Shown: one piece after another, positions 25,419 to 34,377 of the stretch
Layout: each line of letters begins with the position of its first letter
Numbering within the stretch: position 1 is the stretch's first letter
Assembly (NCBI GenBank): GCA_965230225.1
Contig: CBDDKM010000007.1
Coordinates: 62,001 to 126,000, forward strand
Reading direction: 5' to 3'
Length of the DNA: 64,000 nucleotides
Source of the DNA: CALSMU01 sp965230225
GTDB taxonomy: Bacteria; Bacteroidota; Bacteroidia; Flavobacteriales_D; Parvicellaceae
Made by a program: the position numbers and the translations under genes
Notes under the pieces: generated by a model
Database searches by the model: none
Told to the model about the DNA's origin: nothing
What the model saw: the letters and a program-made list of their open reading frames with translations, nothing else

Positions 25419-26765
25419 TTATCTTGGCATTCCGCCTTTCATTCCTTTAAACTGACGCATCATGTTAGCCATGTTCTTTTTGTTGCTCATTAGCTTCATC
25501 ATTTTACGCGTCTCTTCAAATTGCTTCATCAGTTTGTTTACCTCTTGTATAGAAGTACCACTCCCCTTTGCAATTCTTTGTCTTCTGCTCGCTTTAATAA
25601 GATCCGGCTTTTCTCTCTCTTCCGGAGTCATCGAACGAATAATGGCTTCGATTGGCACAAATGCGTTGTTATCAACATCTACTCCTTTCATTGCTTTACG
25701 CATTCCAGGAATCATCCCCATCAAATCCTTCATGTTACCCATTTTCTTGATTTGTTGGATCTGGCTTAAGAAATCGTTAAAGTCGAACTGATTCTTTTGA
25801 ATCTTTTTGTGAAGTTTCTTTGCTTCCTCTTCGTCGAATTGCTCTTGTGCTCTCTCAACTAAAGAAACAACATCCCCCATTCCCAGGATTCTGTCGGCCA
25901 TACGTTCCGGGTAGAACACATCCAACTCCTCCATTTTTTCACCGGTACCAATAAACTTAATTGGTTTATTTACCACCGACTTAATAGAAAGAGCAGCTCC
26001 ACCACGGGTATCACCATCTAACTTAGTAAGTACAACACCATCAAAGTCAATTCTCTCGTCGAAAGCTTTAGCAGTATTCACTGCATCCTGCCCCGTCATG
26101 GAATCCACTACGAATAAGGTCTCTGTAGGGCGAATAGCATTTTTAACCGCTTCAATCTCGGTCATCATCTCTTCATCCACCGCTAAACGACCAGCGGTAT
26201 CCACAATAACTACATTAAAGCCATTGCTCTTTGCATATTGAATTGCCTTTTGAGAAATCTCTACCGGACTTTTGCTATCTCTATCAGAAAATACCTCTAC
26301 TCCAATTGAATCTCCTACTACGTGTAGCTGATCGATTGCCGCCGGACGATAAACATCACAGGCTACTAATAAAGGATTCTTCCCCTTTTTTGTTTTAAGG
26401 TAATTAGCAAGCTTACCAGAAAAAGTGGTCTTACCAGATCCTTGCAGACCTGACATCAAGATCAATCCCGGGTTCCCCTGATAATTAATATCGGCTTTTT
26501 CACCTCCCATTAACTCCTTCAACTCATCGTGAGTAATCTTGGTCATTAACTGACCCGGAGAAACGGTAGTCAATACGTTCTGCCCTAACGCCTTCTCTTT
26601 TACCGAGTTGGTAAACTCCTTCGCAGTTTTGAAGTTAACATCGGCATCCAATAATGCTCTTCTTACTTCTTTAAGGGTTTCTGCAACGTTTATTTCTGTT
26701 ATCTGCCCGTGTCCTTTTAGGACTTTAAAGGCTCTGTCAAACTTATCCGATAAATTCTCAAACAT
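25419..26765 (-). CDS. ffh: Signal recognition particle GTPase Ffh
   Basis: A 448-residue SRP54: N domain (1-90), G domain with GLQGSGKTTFSGKLANYLK (P loop, about residue 107), DTAGRLAVDEEMM and TKLDGDTRGGAALS, then the Met-rich M domain (from about 300) including GMGDVVSLVERAQEQFDEEE and the SRP-RNA-binding region with GSGTSIQEVNKLMKQF. It directs signal-bearing nascent chains to FtsY and the Sec translocon. Full length and typical. The -7 element TATATTTG lies about 20 bases before the start, and folD follows. Confidence 0.97.
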   Translation of the reverse strand: MFENLSDKFDRAFKVLKGHGQITEINVAETLKEVRRALLDADVNFKTAKEFTNSVKEKALGQNVLTTVSPGQLMTKITHDELKELMGGEKADINYQGNPGLILMSGLQGSGKTTFSGKLANYLKTKKGKNPLLVACDVYRPAAIDQLHVVGDSIGVEVFSDRDSKSPVEISQKAIQYAKSNGFNVVIVDTAGRLAVDEEMMTEIEAVKNAIRPTETLFVVDSMTGQDAVNTAKAFDERIDFDGVVLTKLDGDTRGGAALSIKSVVNKPIKFIGTGEKMEELDVFYPERMADRILGMGDVVSLVERAQEQFDEEEAKKLHKKIQKNQFDFNDFLSQIQQIKKMGNMKDLMGMIPGMRKAMKGVDVDNNAFVPIEAIIRSMTPEEREKPDLIKASRRQRIAKGSGTSIQEVNKLMKQFEETRKMMKLMSNKKNMANMMRQFKGMKGGMPR

Positions 26766-26786
26766 TCTTTTTGTGATTTAAGCGAA

Positions 26787-26794
26787 CAAATATA
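26787..26794 (-). promoter_or_regulatory. -7 element of ffh
   Basis: The minus strand reads TATATTTG, an exact TAnnTTTG, 21 bases before the ffh ATG. No TTTG is seen at the ideal -33 spacing. Confidence 0.55.
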
Positions 26795-26847
26795 CTTAAA
26801 ATGGGCAATTGGAGGCACTAAATCCTCCCCTTTTTCTGGACGAATAG

Positions 26848-26893
26848 AACAGATTTATGGACGAACAATTATTCGTAGGAAAAACAGATTTAT
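26848..26893. repeat. Repeat cluster between ffh and the VIT gene
   Basis: The direct repeat AACAGATTTAT occurs at 26848-26858 and 26883-26893. Between them ACGAACAATTATTCGT (26861-26876) has ACGAA/TTCGT arms, and further TTCGT/ACGAA half-sites flank it. It may be an operator in the 270-bp divergent intergenic region; no protein is assigned. Confidence 0.4.
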
Positions 26894-27036
26894 TCGTTGG
26901 GATCAAGTTGGATTCGAATAGGGAAACTCAAATAATAAGTAAGAAAACTCGGTCAATAGTTTACCTAAAATAAATAGGAGTAGTACAAATAATTTAGTGT
27001 CAGCAAATTAAGCATACGAACTAAATTATATACCTT

Positions 27037-29268
27037 ATGAAAACATTTCCTCACCTCAGTTTAAAAGCCATCCTGTTAGGATTGGTTTTTATGGTTTCAA
27101 CAGGGCTTTCTGCTCAGGAGAAACAAGAAGACAAAACATTGTCACCTTACTTTTTAGTTAAAAGCGAAAATGGTGCTACCGAATCATTTCCATTAAAAAG
27201 TACCGAAGCAGATGTAAACATTGCCGGAGTCATTGCGGATGTAACCATTTCGCAGGTTTACAAAAACGATGGAGATAATGCCATCGAAGCCATTTACGTT
27301 TTTCCGGCTTCATCTAATGCTGCTGTTTATGGCATGACCATGACCATTGGAACAAGAGTTATTACTGCCGAAATTAGAGAAAAGCAAAAGGCAAGACAGG
27401 AATATGAACAAGCAAAAGCAGAAGGTAAAAGAGCTTCTTTATTAGAGGAGGAAAGACCAAATGTTTTTCAGATGAACGTGGCGAACATTATGCCTGGAGA
27501 CGAAATTGAAGTTAAATTACAATACACAGAATTGCTGGTGCCAACCGAGGGAGAATACGAGTTTGTATTTCCAACAGTCGTAGGACCCCGGTTCTCCACC
27601 AGTTCTGCTAACGATGCCAACGCCAACGATAAATTTGTGGCTAATCCTTACTTAAAAAAGAATGCCACTACCCCATATACATTCGATATTAATGTTCATT
27701 TAAATGCCGGATTACCTATTCAAAAACTAAACTGTACTAGTCACAAAACAAGAGCTACGTACGAAGGATTAACAGAAGCTGACATCCGATTAGCAAGAGA
27801 AGAAAAACTATCAGGAAACAAAGATTACATCTTAAAATACAGCCTTCAGGGAGAAGAAGTTGAGTCGGGATTATTGATGTACGAAGGAGAAAAAGAAAAC
27901 TTTTTCCTAATGATGGTGGAGCCACCAAAACAAGTTAAGCCCAAACAAATTCCAAACAGAGAGTACATCTTCATCATTGATGTAAGTGGATCTATGAGAG
28001 GGTTTCCGGTAGAAGTATCTAAAAAACTAATGAGAGACTTAATCACCAACCTTAACCCTACCGACAAGTTCAACGTAATGGTTTTTGCCGGAACATCGGG
28101 ACTATTAGCTGAAGAATCGCTACCTGCTAATGAAGCCAACATGGAAAAAGCAGTTGATTTTATCGACAATCAAAACGGAAGTGGAAGCACTCTGTTATTA
28201 CCGGCCCTGGAAAAATCACTTAAGCTACCCCGTGCTGAAGGATTATCAAGAACAGTGGTTATTGTAACCGACGGATACGTAAGTGTTGAGAAAGAGGCTT
28301 TTGATTTAATTAGAGAAAACCTGGATGCTGCCAACATGTTCACCTTTGGAATGGGTACCAGCGTAAACAGATACCTATTGGAAGGAATGGCTCACGTTGG
28401 AGGTGGAGAACCACTAATCGTAACAGAAGAAGGAGAAGCTTACACACAAGCAGATAAGTTTAGAAAATACGTTAACTACCCCGTACTAACACAAATTAAA
28501 GTAGATTTTAAAGGATTTGATGCTTACGATGTAGAACCTGTTTCTGTACCAGATGTATTGGCCGAAAGACCTGTTGTGATCTTTGGAAAATACAAAGGAG
28601 AAGCCAAAGGAGAAATTACCCTTAAAGGATTTGCTGGAAAGAACAAATACAAGAAAACGTTTAAGGTAAACAGCGGAATAGTAAGTAAAAAGAACACAGC
28701 TCTAAGATACTTATGGGCCCGTAAGAGAATCAAAACTCTGGAGGATTACAACAACCTTGGTGTGGATGACGAAAGAGTGAAAGAAGTAACTGAGCTAGGA
28801 TTAAACTACAACTTACTTACTCCATATACTTCGTTCATTGCAATCGATAAAGACGTTGCTAACCCTGACGGGAAAAACGAAACGGTAAAACAACCGCTTC
28901 CACTTCCTGAAAAAGTAGAGAACACAGCAGTAGGATTTGACTTATCCATTAGCGGATTAACTAAAAAGTTCAGCAAGAACAAGTCTACTGTAGACTACAG
29001 CTCGACTACTCAGATCATCGACGATCAATTGGCTTCTATCGAGGACCTGATCATGGAAAATGCTACAGACTTAACTCAATCTGGAATGATCAAATTCAAA
29101 CTGACTTTCGATAAGCATGGTAACATCAAAAAAGTAGAATTCCCTACTAATACCATCGACAAGTCTCTGGAAGAACTGATTAGAAAAGAGATCCTAAGCT
29201 GGAGCTTTAACAACTTGAGCAAAAAAGGAAAATTCACATACGAATACACACTAAATCTATCACTATGA
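27037..29268 (+). CDS. Exported VIT-vWA protein with TonB/AgmX-like C-terminal domain
   Basis: A 743-residue protein: signal peptide to about GLSAQ (27), a VIT domain at about 30-165 (VYKNDGDNAIEAIYVFPASS, the family core), a von Willebrand A domain from about 305 with a full MIDAS start IIDVSGSMRG and a later VIVTDGYVS, and a C-terminal region (about 680-743) with KFKLTFDKHGNIKKVEFPTN and LSWSF. The last region looks like the AgmX/PglI or TonB C-terminal fold. VIT-vWA proteins often bind partners through metal-dependent contacts. The stop overlaps the next start by four bases (ATGA), so a partner is made in coupled fashion. Confidence 0.85.
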   Translation: MKTFPHLSLKAILLGLVFMVSTGLSAQEKQEDKTLSPYFLVKSENGATESFPLKSTEADVNIAGVIADVTISQVYKNDGDNAIEAIYVFPASSNAAVYGMTMTIGTRVITAEIREKQKARQEYEQAKAEGKRASLLEEERPNVFQMNVANIMPGDEIEVKLQYTELLVPTEGEYEFVFPTVVGPRFSTSSANDANANDKFVANPYLKKNATTPYTFDINVHLNAGLPIQKLNCTSHKTRATYEGLTEADIRLAREEKLSGNKDYILKYSLQGEEVESGLLMYEGEKENFFLMMVEPPKQVKPKQIPNREYIFIIDVSGSMRGFPVEVSKKLMRDLITNLNPTDKFNVMVFAGTSGLLAEESLPANEANMEKAVDFIDNQNGSGSTLLLPALEKSLKLPRAEGLSRTVVIVTDGYVSVEKEAFDLIRENLDAANMFTFGMGTSVNRYLLEGMAHVGGGEPLIVTEEGEAYTQADKFRKYVNYPVLTQIKVDFKGFDAYDVEPVSVPDVLAERPVVIFGKYKGEAKGEITLKGFAGKNKYKKTFKVNSGIVSKKNTALRYLWARKRIKTLEDYNNLGVDDERVKEVTELGLNYNLLTPYTSFIAIDKDVANPDGKNETVKQPLPLPEKVENTAVGFDLSISGLTKKFSKNKSTVDYSSTTQIIDDQLASIEDLIMENATDLTQSGMIKFKLTFDKHGNIKKVEFPTNTIDKSLEELIRKEILSWSFNNLSKKGKFTYEYTLNLSL

Positions 29269-30401
29269 TCACCTCAACCACCTACAAAATAAAAGTGATG
29301 ATAACTGCAATAGTACTGAGTATCGCTACCTCAGTAAGTCTGGCCTCTCCTACTTCGGTGGGAGAACCAGACTCCTTAAACACCTTTATCGAGAGAGAAA
29401 GTATCACTTTCATTCTTGGTGAAGATACCGAAACAGGAAACCGATACTACTCAGAAGCAGCTAACTATTACCGATTTAACGAAGAGCATAAAACGGACAA
29501 TTTGGTTACCCATTGCAGATCGTTGTTAGAATTAAAAGATTATCTGGAAGATTTCCCTCCTCAAAACGGTTTACCGTGGGGAAGAATTAACGTAGTGGTT
29601 CACAGTAACGAATGGAGCGATCTTGGAGTTACGGTATTACCCGAGGGGGAAAGAGCTTCTGTAAATTCATTGCAGGCAGCTACTAACAGTGGTGAGTTTG
29701 TAGCTCCTGTAGATGGATTATTGGATCAGGAATCTGAGTTAATGATATACGGTTGCGGGTTAGGTCGCAATCAGGAATTACTGAATGAATTAAAAACAAC
29801 ATTTGGAGGTGAAGGAGCACAGCCAGTGGTCAAATCGTCTAAGTTCTTTATTTCTTACAAATCCGATAAAATGGAAAATGGTAGGCCATACAACTGTAAG
29901 AGATACATGACCGAATACTGGTATGCTCATCACCCTTCATTTCATAGACCCAGCGACACCAAATTAATCAAACAACTGGAGGGGACCTACGGAACAACCG
30001 ACATGAACTGGTCTGATGCTTTATCGAGAACACTTCCTCGTTTCGAAGGAGATAGTTACCACTATACTTTTAGAATTCCATTGGTATGGTACGTGGCCTA
30101 CGAAAATGCTGCAGATCGACCAAGTGTAGAAGAGAAATCAGAGAAGCTGGCTTTTGTTCACTCTCAACCCGAATTACTACAAGCCATTAAGGATTACGGT
30201 TTTGAGGTAAACGATTTTAGATGGTCCGCCAGAAATGCATCAGTAGAAAACGAAGATGGTTCTAAAAGTCCTGCCATTAAAGTAATCGGACAGTGTACCA
30301 TTGTTTGTATTCTTCGTCCTTTTGTGGATGAAACAGAAACAAAAGAACCATTGATTCCGAGCGAAGAAGATGACCTGTTTTATGGAGTTGCTAAAAACTA
30401 A
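29265..30401 (+). CDS. Exported protein with possible caspase-clan His/Cys pair
   Basis: A 378-residue protein with a signal peptide (MITAIVLSIATSVSLASP). After it comes a Rossmann-like segment: INVVVHSNEWSDLGVTVLPE (His at residue 113) and, about 50 residues later, ELMIYGCGLGRNQELLNEL (Cys at residue 164). The spacing and hydrophobic strand before each residue recall clan CD proteases and DUF4347-type proteins (HG...YGC pattern), although the Gly after His is replaced by Ser. The rest (200-378) is unassigned. It overlaps the VIT-vWA gene by four bases, so the two likely act together outside the cytoplasm. A protease role is inference. Confidence 0.6.
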   Translation: MITSTTYKIKVMITAIVLSIATSVSLASPTSVGEPDSLNTFIERESITFILGEDTETGNRYYSEAANYYRFNEEHKTDNLVTHCRSLLELKDYLEDFPPQNGLPWGRINVVVHSNEWSDLGVTVLPEGERASVNSLQAATNSGEFVAPVDGLLDQESELMIYGCGLGRNQELLNELKTTFGGEGAQPVVKSSKFFISYKSDKMENGRPYNCKRYMTEYWYAHHPSFHRPSDTKLIKQLEGTYGTTDMNWSDALSRTLPRFEGDSYHYTFRIPLVWYVAYENAADRPSVEEKSEKLAFVHSQPELLQAIKDYGFEVNDFRWSARNASVENEDGSKSPAIKVIGQCTIVCILRPFVDETETKEPLIPSEEDDLFYGVAKN

Positions 30402-30404
30402 GAA

Positions 30405-31172
30405 ATGAAGTGGGGACTATTTATCATACTTGTTTCAATTTTAGTTGGATGCCAGACGGAGAGCAATACTTCTTATAAATCTCCCCTACCCAAGTCTGAT
30501 CGTTGGCTATTACAACCTCAAGGATTAAAATACCACTTAAATCAGGCCTTTGAAGAAGAAGTCATTCCCGCAGACACCTTTAACTACGATCAAACGGACA
30601 TTAAAGGAAAGACTTACCTGAGGTACGATGACTTCAAGTTATCCATTAACGGTGAGTTTGAAACCCACAAAACCTCCTCTAGAGACACGTTGGATTTATA
30701 CGAGTTTGTAGGCGATTACATTTACGGAAGAAACCTAAAGATATACCCTAAACACAAGGCCGGAGAATACAAGGTATACGTTGCCATTAAGCAGGAAATT
30801 AGCGAACAACTGGATCTTTCAAATGGTTGGCCGGATAAAGACTTCGACTGGTACAAATGGGAACAAAGTAGAGTTAAATGGGAAGGCTTAACAGATTATT
30901 TGTTACTGGAACCGGAGAAAGAGAACCTCTATTTTTTACCGGCATTGAACTGGCATAAGAATATCTATTTTCAAAAAACATTTGATCAACTGAATTTAAG
31001 AGATACACTGGTTCACTTTAGTAGCGAAGGTGGAGGGAACACTGCTATTGTGGTTTACAAAGAAAAGCCCTGTTATTATCATGTTCCCTATGCTATATTC
31101 AGGATCGATCGGGTAATTGGTAAACACCGTACTTCTAAATATCTTAGAGTTGGATTTAGCTATGGATGCTAA
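30405..31172 (+). CDS. Lipoprotein of unknown function
   Basis: A 255-residue lipoprotein with a lipobox at ILVGCQTES (Cys near residue 16). The mature part is rich in Tyr, Trp and Lys, with many strands (KTYLRYDDFKLSIN, YIYGRNLKIYPKHKAGEYKV). It has no recognisable active site; the C-terminal KYLRVGFSYGC ends in a Cys. It starts 3 bases after the caspase-like gene, making it the third member of the VIT-vWA operon. A structural or inhibitor-like role beside the proposed protease cannot be tested by sequence alone. Confidence 0.65.
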   Translation: MKWGLFIILVSILVGCQTESNTSYKSPLPKSDRWLLQPQGLKYHLNQAFEEEVIPADTFNYDQTDIKGKTYLRYDDFKLSINGEFETHKTSSRDTLDLYEFVGDYIYGRNLKIYPKHKAGEYKVYVAIKQEISEQLDLSNGWPDKDFDWYKWEQSRVKWEGLTDYLLLEPEKENLYFLPALNWHKNIYFQKTFDQLNLRDTLVHFSSEGGGNTAIVVYKEKPCYYHVPYAIFRIDRVIGKHRTSKYLRVGFSYGC

Positions 31173-31217
31173 TTTAAATTCGGTTATCTTTACGTTTAGA
31201 ATTTCTAATGTTCAAGA

Positions 31218-31778
31218 ATGTTAAAGTCCACCACACTCCTTTTAACACTAACAATTATCAGCCTGGCTTTTTCCTGTAAAAAGGGAAAAAACAACCCCGA
31301 ATCCTGCAACGGAAGTAGCACCAGAAGAGAGGTTAAATTAGCCATAGATGATCTGGCTTCCGATATCGACACCATTCCCATTATTACCAGTGTAGATTCC
31401 ATTGGGAGCATTAGTGTTCCGGAAGCAGATTCGGACACCGAAAGACAAGACATTGAAAAACGTGTTTTTACCATCACAGCAACGGTACATAAAGTAAGTA
31501 AACACAGAGATGGCGACTGGAAAGTTAAACTCACCGACGGCAACGATAAATACATCAATTGCGAATCGCCCAACATGGGATGTGAGTACATCAGCTCATC
31601 CATCTTTTTGGATCAAATGCAAAGCGTGAGGGATTGGATCGAAAACAATCAGGATAATCTGGAAGGGAAAACGGTTACTATAACCGGAGTAGCATTTATA
31701 GACATCGATCATAAATACCCGAGAAATGCTGCCGAAAATGAATTGGAATTACACCCTATTTTGGATATTCATTACTAA
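31218..31778 (+). CDS. Lipoprotein with OB-like domain
   Basis: A 186-residue lipoprotein (lipobox SLAFSCKKG, Cys about residue 20). After an acidic linker, the domain VFTITATVHKVSKHRDGDWKVKLTDG ... KTVTITGVAFIDIDHKYPRN ... LELHPILDI has the strand order of small OB-fold secreted proteins in which a GVAFxDxxH segment and HPI end are conserved. From memory this pattern occurs in many proteobacterial and Bacteroidota exported proteins of unknown role. There is a -7-like TATCTTTA upstream. It is separated from the previous lipoprotein by 45 bases. Confidence 0.7.
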   Translation: MLKSTTLLLTLTIISLAFSCKKGKNNPESCNGSSTRREVKLAIDDLASDIDTIPIITSVDSIGSISVPEADSDTERQDIEKRVFTITATVHKVSKHRDGDWKVKLTDGNDKYINCESPNMGCEYISSSIFLDQMQSVRDWIENNQDNLEGKTVTITGVAFIDIDHKYPRNAAENELELHPILDIHY

Positions 31779-31787
31779 CTTTATGAA

Positions 31788-32657
31788 GTGATCAACAAAA
31801 GTAAAATACTATATTCATTCTGGTTCATTGCTGCTTTAGCTTTATTGCTTCTAAACGATTTTGTTCTAAAAGATGCTTTGGACAATTGGTTTACTGGCAA
31901 ACTATCTGATTTTACAGGATTGTTTGTTTTCCCTCTGTTTTGGACCGCTCTATTCCCGAAGTACAAAAAGCTTTTTTTCTGGTGGACAATGGGATTGTTC
32001 ATTTTCTGGAAATCTTCGCTTAGCGATGACATAATTAACAACTGGAACATGTTGGGGATACTGCCAGTTTCCAGAGTGGTGGATTATACAGACCTACTAG
32101 CTCTGGTCGTACTTCCTCTAGCCTACATATACGAGAGTAAAGAATCCATTCGTACCCTTAAGTTGTCTCCGGTAATGATTACACCACTGGCCATTTTTGC
32201 TTTTTGTGCAACATCTTACGACACCAGTGCTGATGTTCAGAAGGAATATCACTTCGATTTCTCAAAAGATGAATTAAGGCACCGCTTGTTTAAAGTAATG
32301 AATAAGAATGGTGATTACCGACTCGATTCAGCCTACTTCCATTTGGATAGTATTTGGAAAATCGACTCAAATTTTCCTCCTGTTGTTTGGGATAAAATTC
32401 CGGACGATATGGACCCCGTTGATGTTTATGTGAGGGATACTACCTATTTATGGTTGAATGATGTGAACTATTGTTACTCTCACCTTAATTATGAAGTGGC
32501 CATTTCTGGAAACGATAATATTTCTAAAATGGTTTTGTTTCGACTTGATCCCGACTGTACAAACGACGACAACCCTAAAAAGCAAATCAGTGACTTAAAC
32601 TATGCTGTGGAATTATTTCAATTGCATTTTGTAGAAGAAATTGAATCCCAACATTGA
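31788..32657 (+). CDS. Membrane protein of unknown function (GTG start)
   Basis: A 289-residue protein starting at GTG (31788), 9 bases after the preceding stop. It has about five TM segments in the first 150 residues (FWFIAALALLLLNDFVLK, GLFVFPLFWTALF, FFWWTMGLFIFW, LLALVVLPLAYIY, PLAIFAFCATSYD), then a soluble C-terminal half with no known motif. The sequence NWFTGKLSDFTGLFVFPLFW is a hallmark of a conserved but uncharacterised membrane family. Because the start is GTG, translation may be coupled to the upstream lipoprotein gene. Confidence 0.65.
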   Translation: MINKSKILYSFWFIAALALLLLNDFVLKDALDNWFTGKLSDFTGLFVFPLFWTALFPKYKKLFFWWTMGLFIFWKSSLSDDIINNWNMLGILPVSRVVDYTDLLALVVLPLAYIYESKESIRTLKLSPVMITPLAIFAFCATSYDTSADVQKEYHFDFSKDELRHRLFKVMNKNGDYRLDSAYFHLDSIWKIDSNFPPVVWDKIPDDMDPVDVYVRDTTYLWLNDVNYCYSHLNYEVAISGNDNISKMVLFRLDPDCTNDDNPKKQISDLNYAVELFQLHFVEEIESQH

Positions 32658-32706
32658 TTCCAATAAGTTTACTTAACTTACAACCTGTAAACTCAACTAA
32701 ATCATC

Positions 32707-33033
32707 ATGAGCGAAATAAAACTAGACAACTTTACAACTGCCAAAAGAGATGAATACATGCAGGATGCCTTCGACAGCCTGGACGCGCTCATAACTGATG
32801 CCTTGTTGGGAGAAGATCAAAATGGAATTAAATCAGAATTTCCGCAAGGGTGTAAAGCGGAAGACATCAGTGTAGAAAACTCAAAAGTTTCTCTATCGTT
32901 TCTAAACGGGGCGGACGAAGCTATGATCGAAGTGGTGGTTCAAATTGGATATCAGGAGGCAGCTTTTGGAGAATATAAAAGTGTTTACGATCTGGAAGGA
33001 GAATTGCTAGATGAGTTTTTCTTTCTGGATTAA
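32707..33033 (+). CDS. Small acidic cytoplasmic protein of unknown function
   Basis: A 108-residue acidic protein without signal peptide or TM. It has an alpha N-terminus (KRDEYMQDAFDSLDALITDALLG) and a beta C-terminus (VSLSFLNGADEAMIEVVVQI, then GYQEAAFGEYKSVYDLEGEL). This could be a small alpha/beta domain, but no family was recognised. It stands alone, 50 bases after the membrane gene. Confidence 0.5.
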   Translation: MSEIKLDNFTTAKRDEYMQDAFDSLDALITDALLGEDQNGIKSEFPQGCKAEDISVENSKVSLSFLNGADEAMIEVVVQIGYQEAAFGEYKSVYDLEGELLDEFFFLD

Positions 33034-33101
33034 TCCGGAATAGCGCCCAATTCTACCTTATTTTATCCCAATTGTACATTTACATTAGTTCGTTGGCTTC
33101 A

Positions 33102-33109
33102 TAAGTTTG
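33102..33109 (+). promoter_or_regulatory. -7 element of the T9SS adhesin-like gene
   Basis: TAAGTTTG matches TAnnTTTG and ends 25 bases before the ATG at 33135. The -33 position is not clear. Confidence 0.45.
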
Positions 33110-33134
33110 TAGTAATCAATTTAAACTACAACTC

Positions 33135-34211
33135 ATGAAACTATTCCAGATTATTACTTATCTGTTGATTTCCTCCGTTGGATGGACTCAAATCAACGAA
33201 ACTTTTGACACGAGTATTCCTGCAAACTGGTCTCAATCCTCTACCAACAACTTTCAGCACAACCAGCAGTTTGTGTATACTTCAGACTTTGGAGCAAATG
33301 CACCTGGGTGTGCCTACCTTGATGATTATACCGGGATGGCAGGAATGGACACCCTGTTTCTTGAAACTCCCTTTATGGACCTAACACAAATTACCAACCC
33401 AGAACTGACTTTTAATCTTGCATGTGTAAACAGTAACTTCCTTGCACCAGAACTTTCGCTATGGTACGATGATGGTAATAACTGGGTAGAGATTCCTACT
33501 AACTGGAATTTTCAAAGTGGATTTAGTCCATCACACCCATTAAACTCCAACAGCTTTACCTGGGAATCAGCAACACAAAATTTATTTAACCTCTCTAACC
33601 TTACCAATGTTCGGTTTGCTATAGGAGCACACATGATTAATAGCGGTTTTGTACTGTTGGACGATATTTCTATCCATTCTGCAAGTTCTTCAACTGTATT
33701 GGCCAGCTCAATTATAATAGACGAATTAAATAGCAATTATACAATCAACACTAATGGAGGTACACTGCAAATGATTCACACCATGTTTCCTACCAACGTA
33801 TCAAACAATACCGTAACCTGGACCACCACCGATCCGGCAATTGCTACCATAGATCAAAATGGAGTATTAACAGGTACAGGAAATGGCTATGTTTTCGTTC
33901 GGGCAACAGCAAATGATGGTTCAGGTGTATATGATGAAATGGCTATTCAGATACAGAACCAAATTGTAGGAACTGAAGAATTTAACCTGGGTACTTTTAC
34001 TGTTTTTCCAAACCCTTGTTTAAACCAAATTCAAATAGATTCCGATCAATCGGCTAAATCCTATATTATTTCTGACCCTTCAGGAAGATTAATTGAACAG
34101 GGACTAATAAGCAATACCACCATAGACGTATCTAACTTATGTAAAGGGACTTACCTGATTACCATACAGTTTGATCAAACAACCAGCACCACAACGATTG
34201 TAAAAAAATAA
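33135..34211 (+). CDS. T9SS-secreted protein with choice-of-anchor and Ig-like (BIG2) domains
   Basis: A 358-residue secreted protein: signal peptide (residues 1-18), a choice-of-anchor J-like lectin-type domain (about 20-185, INETFDTSIPANWSQ opening and FVLLDDISIHS end), an Ig-like BIG2 domain (about 190-275, TVTWTTTDPAIATIDQNGVL), and a type A T9SS sorting domain (about 285-358, FTVFPNPCLNQIQID, then TIDVSNLCKGTYLITI). The sorting domain directs export through the T9SS and often anchoring to A-type lipopolysaccharide. It is possibly an adhesin. It is monocistronic with a promoter and terminator. Confidence 0.88.
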   Translation: MKLFQIITYLLISSVGWTQINETFDTSIPANWSQSSTNNFQHNQQFVYTSDFGANAPGCAYLDDYTGMAGMDTLFLETPFMDLTQITNPELTFNLACVNSNFLAPELSLWYDDGNNWVEIPTNWNFQSGFSPSHPLNSNSFTWESATQNLFNLSNLTNVRFAIGAHMINSGFVLLDDISIHSASSSTVLASSIIIDELNSNYTINTNGGTLQMIHTMFPTNVSNNTVTWTTTDPAIATIDQNGVLTGTGNGYVFVRATANDGSGVYDEMAIQIQNQIVGTEEFNLGTFTVFPNPCLNQIQIDSDQSAKSYIISDPSGRLIEQGLISNTTIDVSNLCKGTYLITIQFDQTTSTTTIVKK

Positions 34212-34232
34212 CCACTCGTTTACAGGCCGGAT

Positions 34233-34265
34233 AAAGAAGAGGTGCTTTGTGCGCCTCTTCTTTAT
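34233..34265 (+). terminator. Intrinsic terminator of the T9SS protein gene
   Basis: AAAGAAGAGGTGC (34233-34245) pairs with GCGCCTCTTCTTT (34251-34263) around a five-base loop, one G-T wobble, with a short T stretch after it. It is placed 21 bases after the stop. Confidence 0.7.
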
Positions 34266-34377
34266 CTACACAATGGGCCTGTTTCCATTTTATTGAAGTC
34301 TACTATTTATTGACCTAATTAATCCTGAGATGTAACTTATTACCATAGGTATTCGTCATACGGCGAAACAACCTAAA

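Noticed and set aside
31205..31603. 132-codon minus-strand frame opposite the OB-like lipoprotein
   Set aside because: The plus-strand frame has a lipobox and a coherent domain; the reverse frame has low complexity and no start context.
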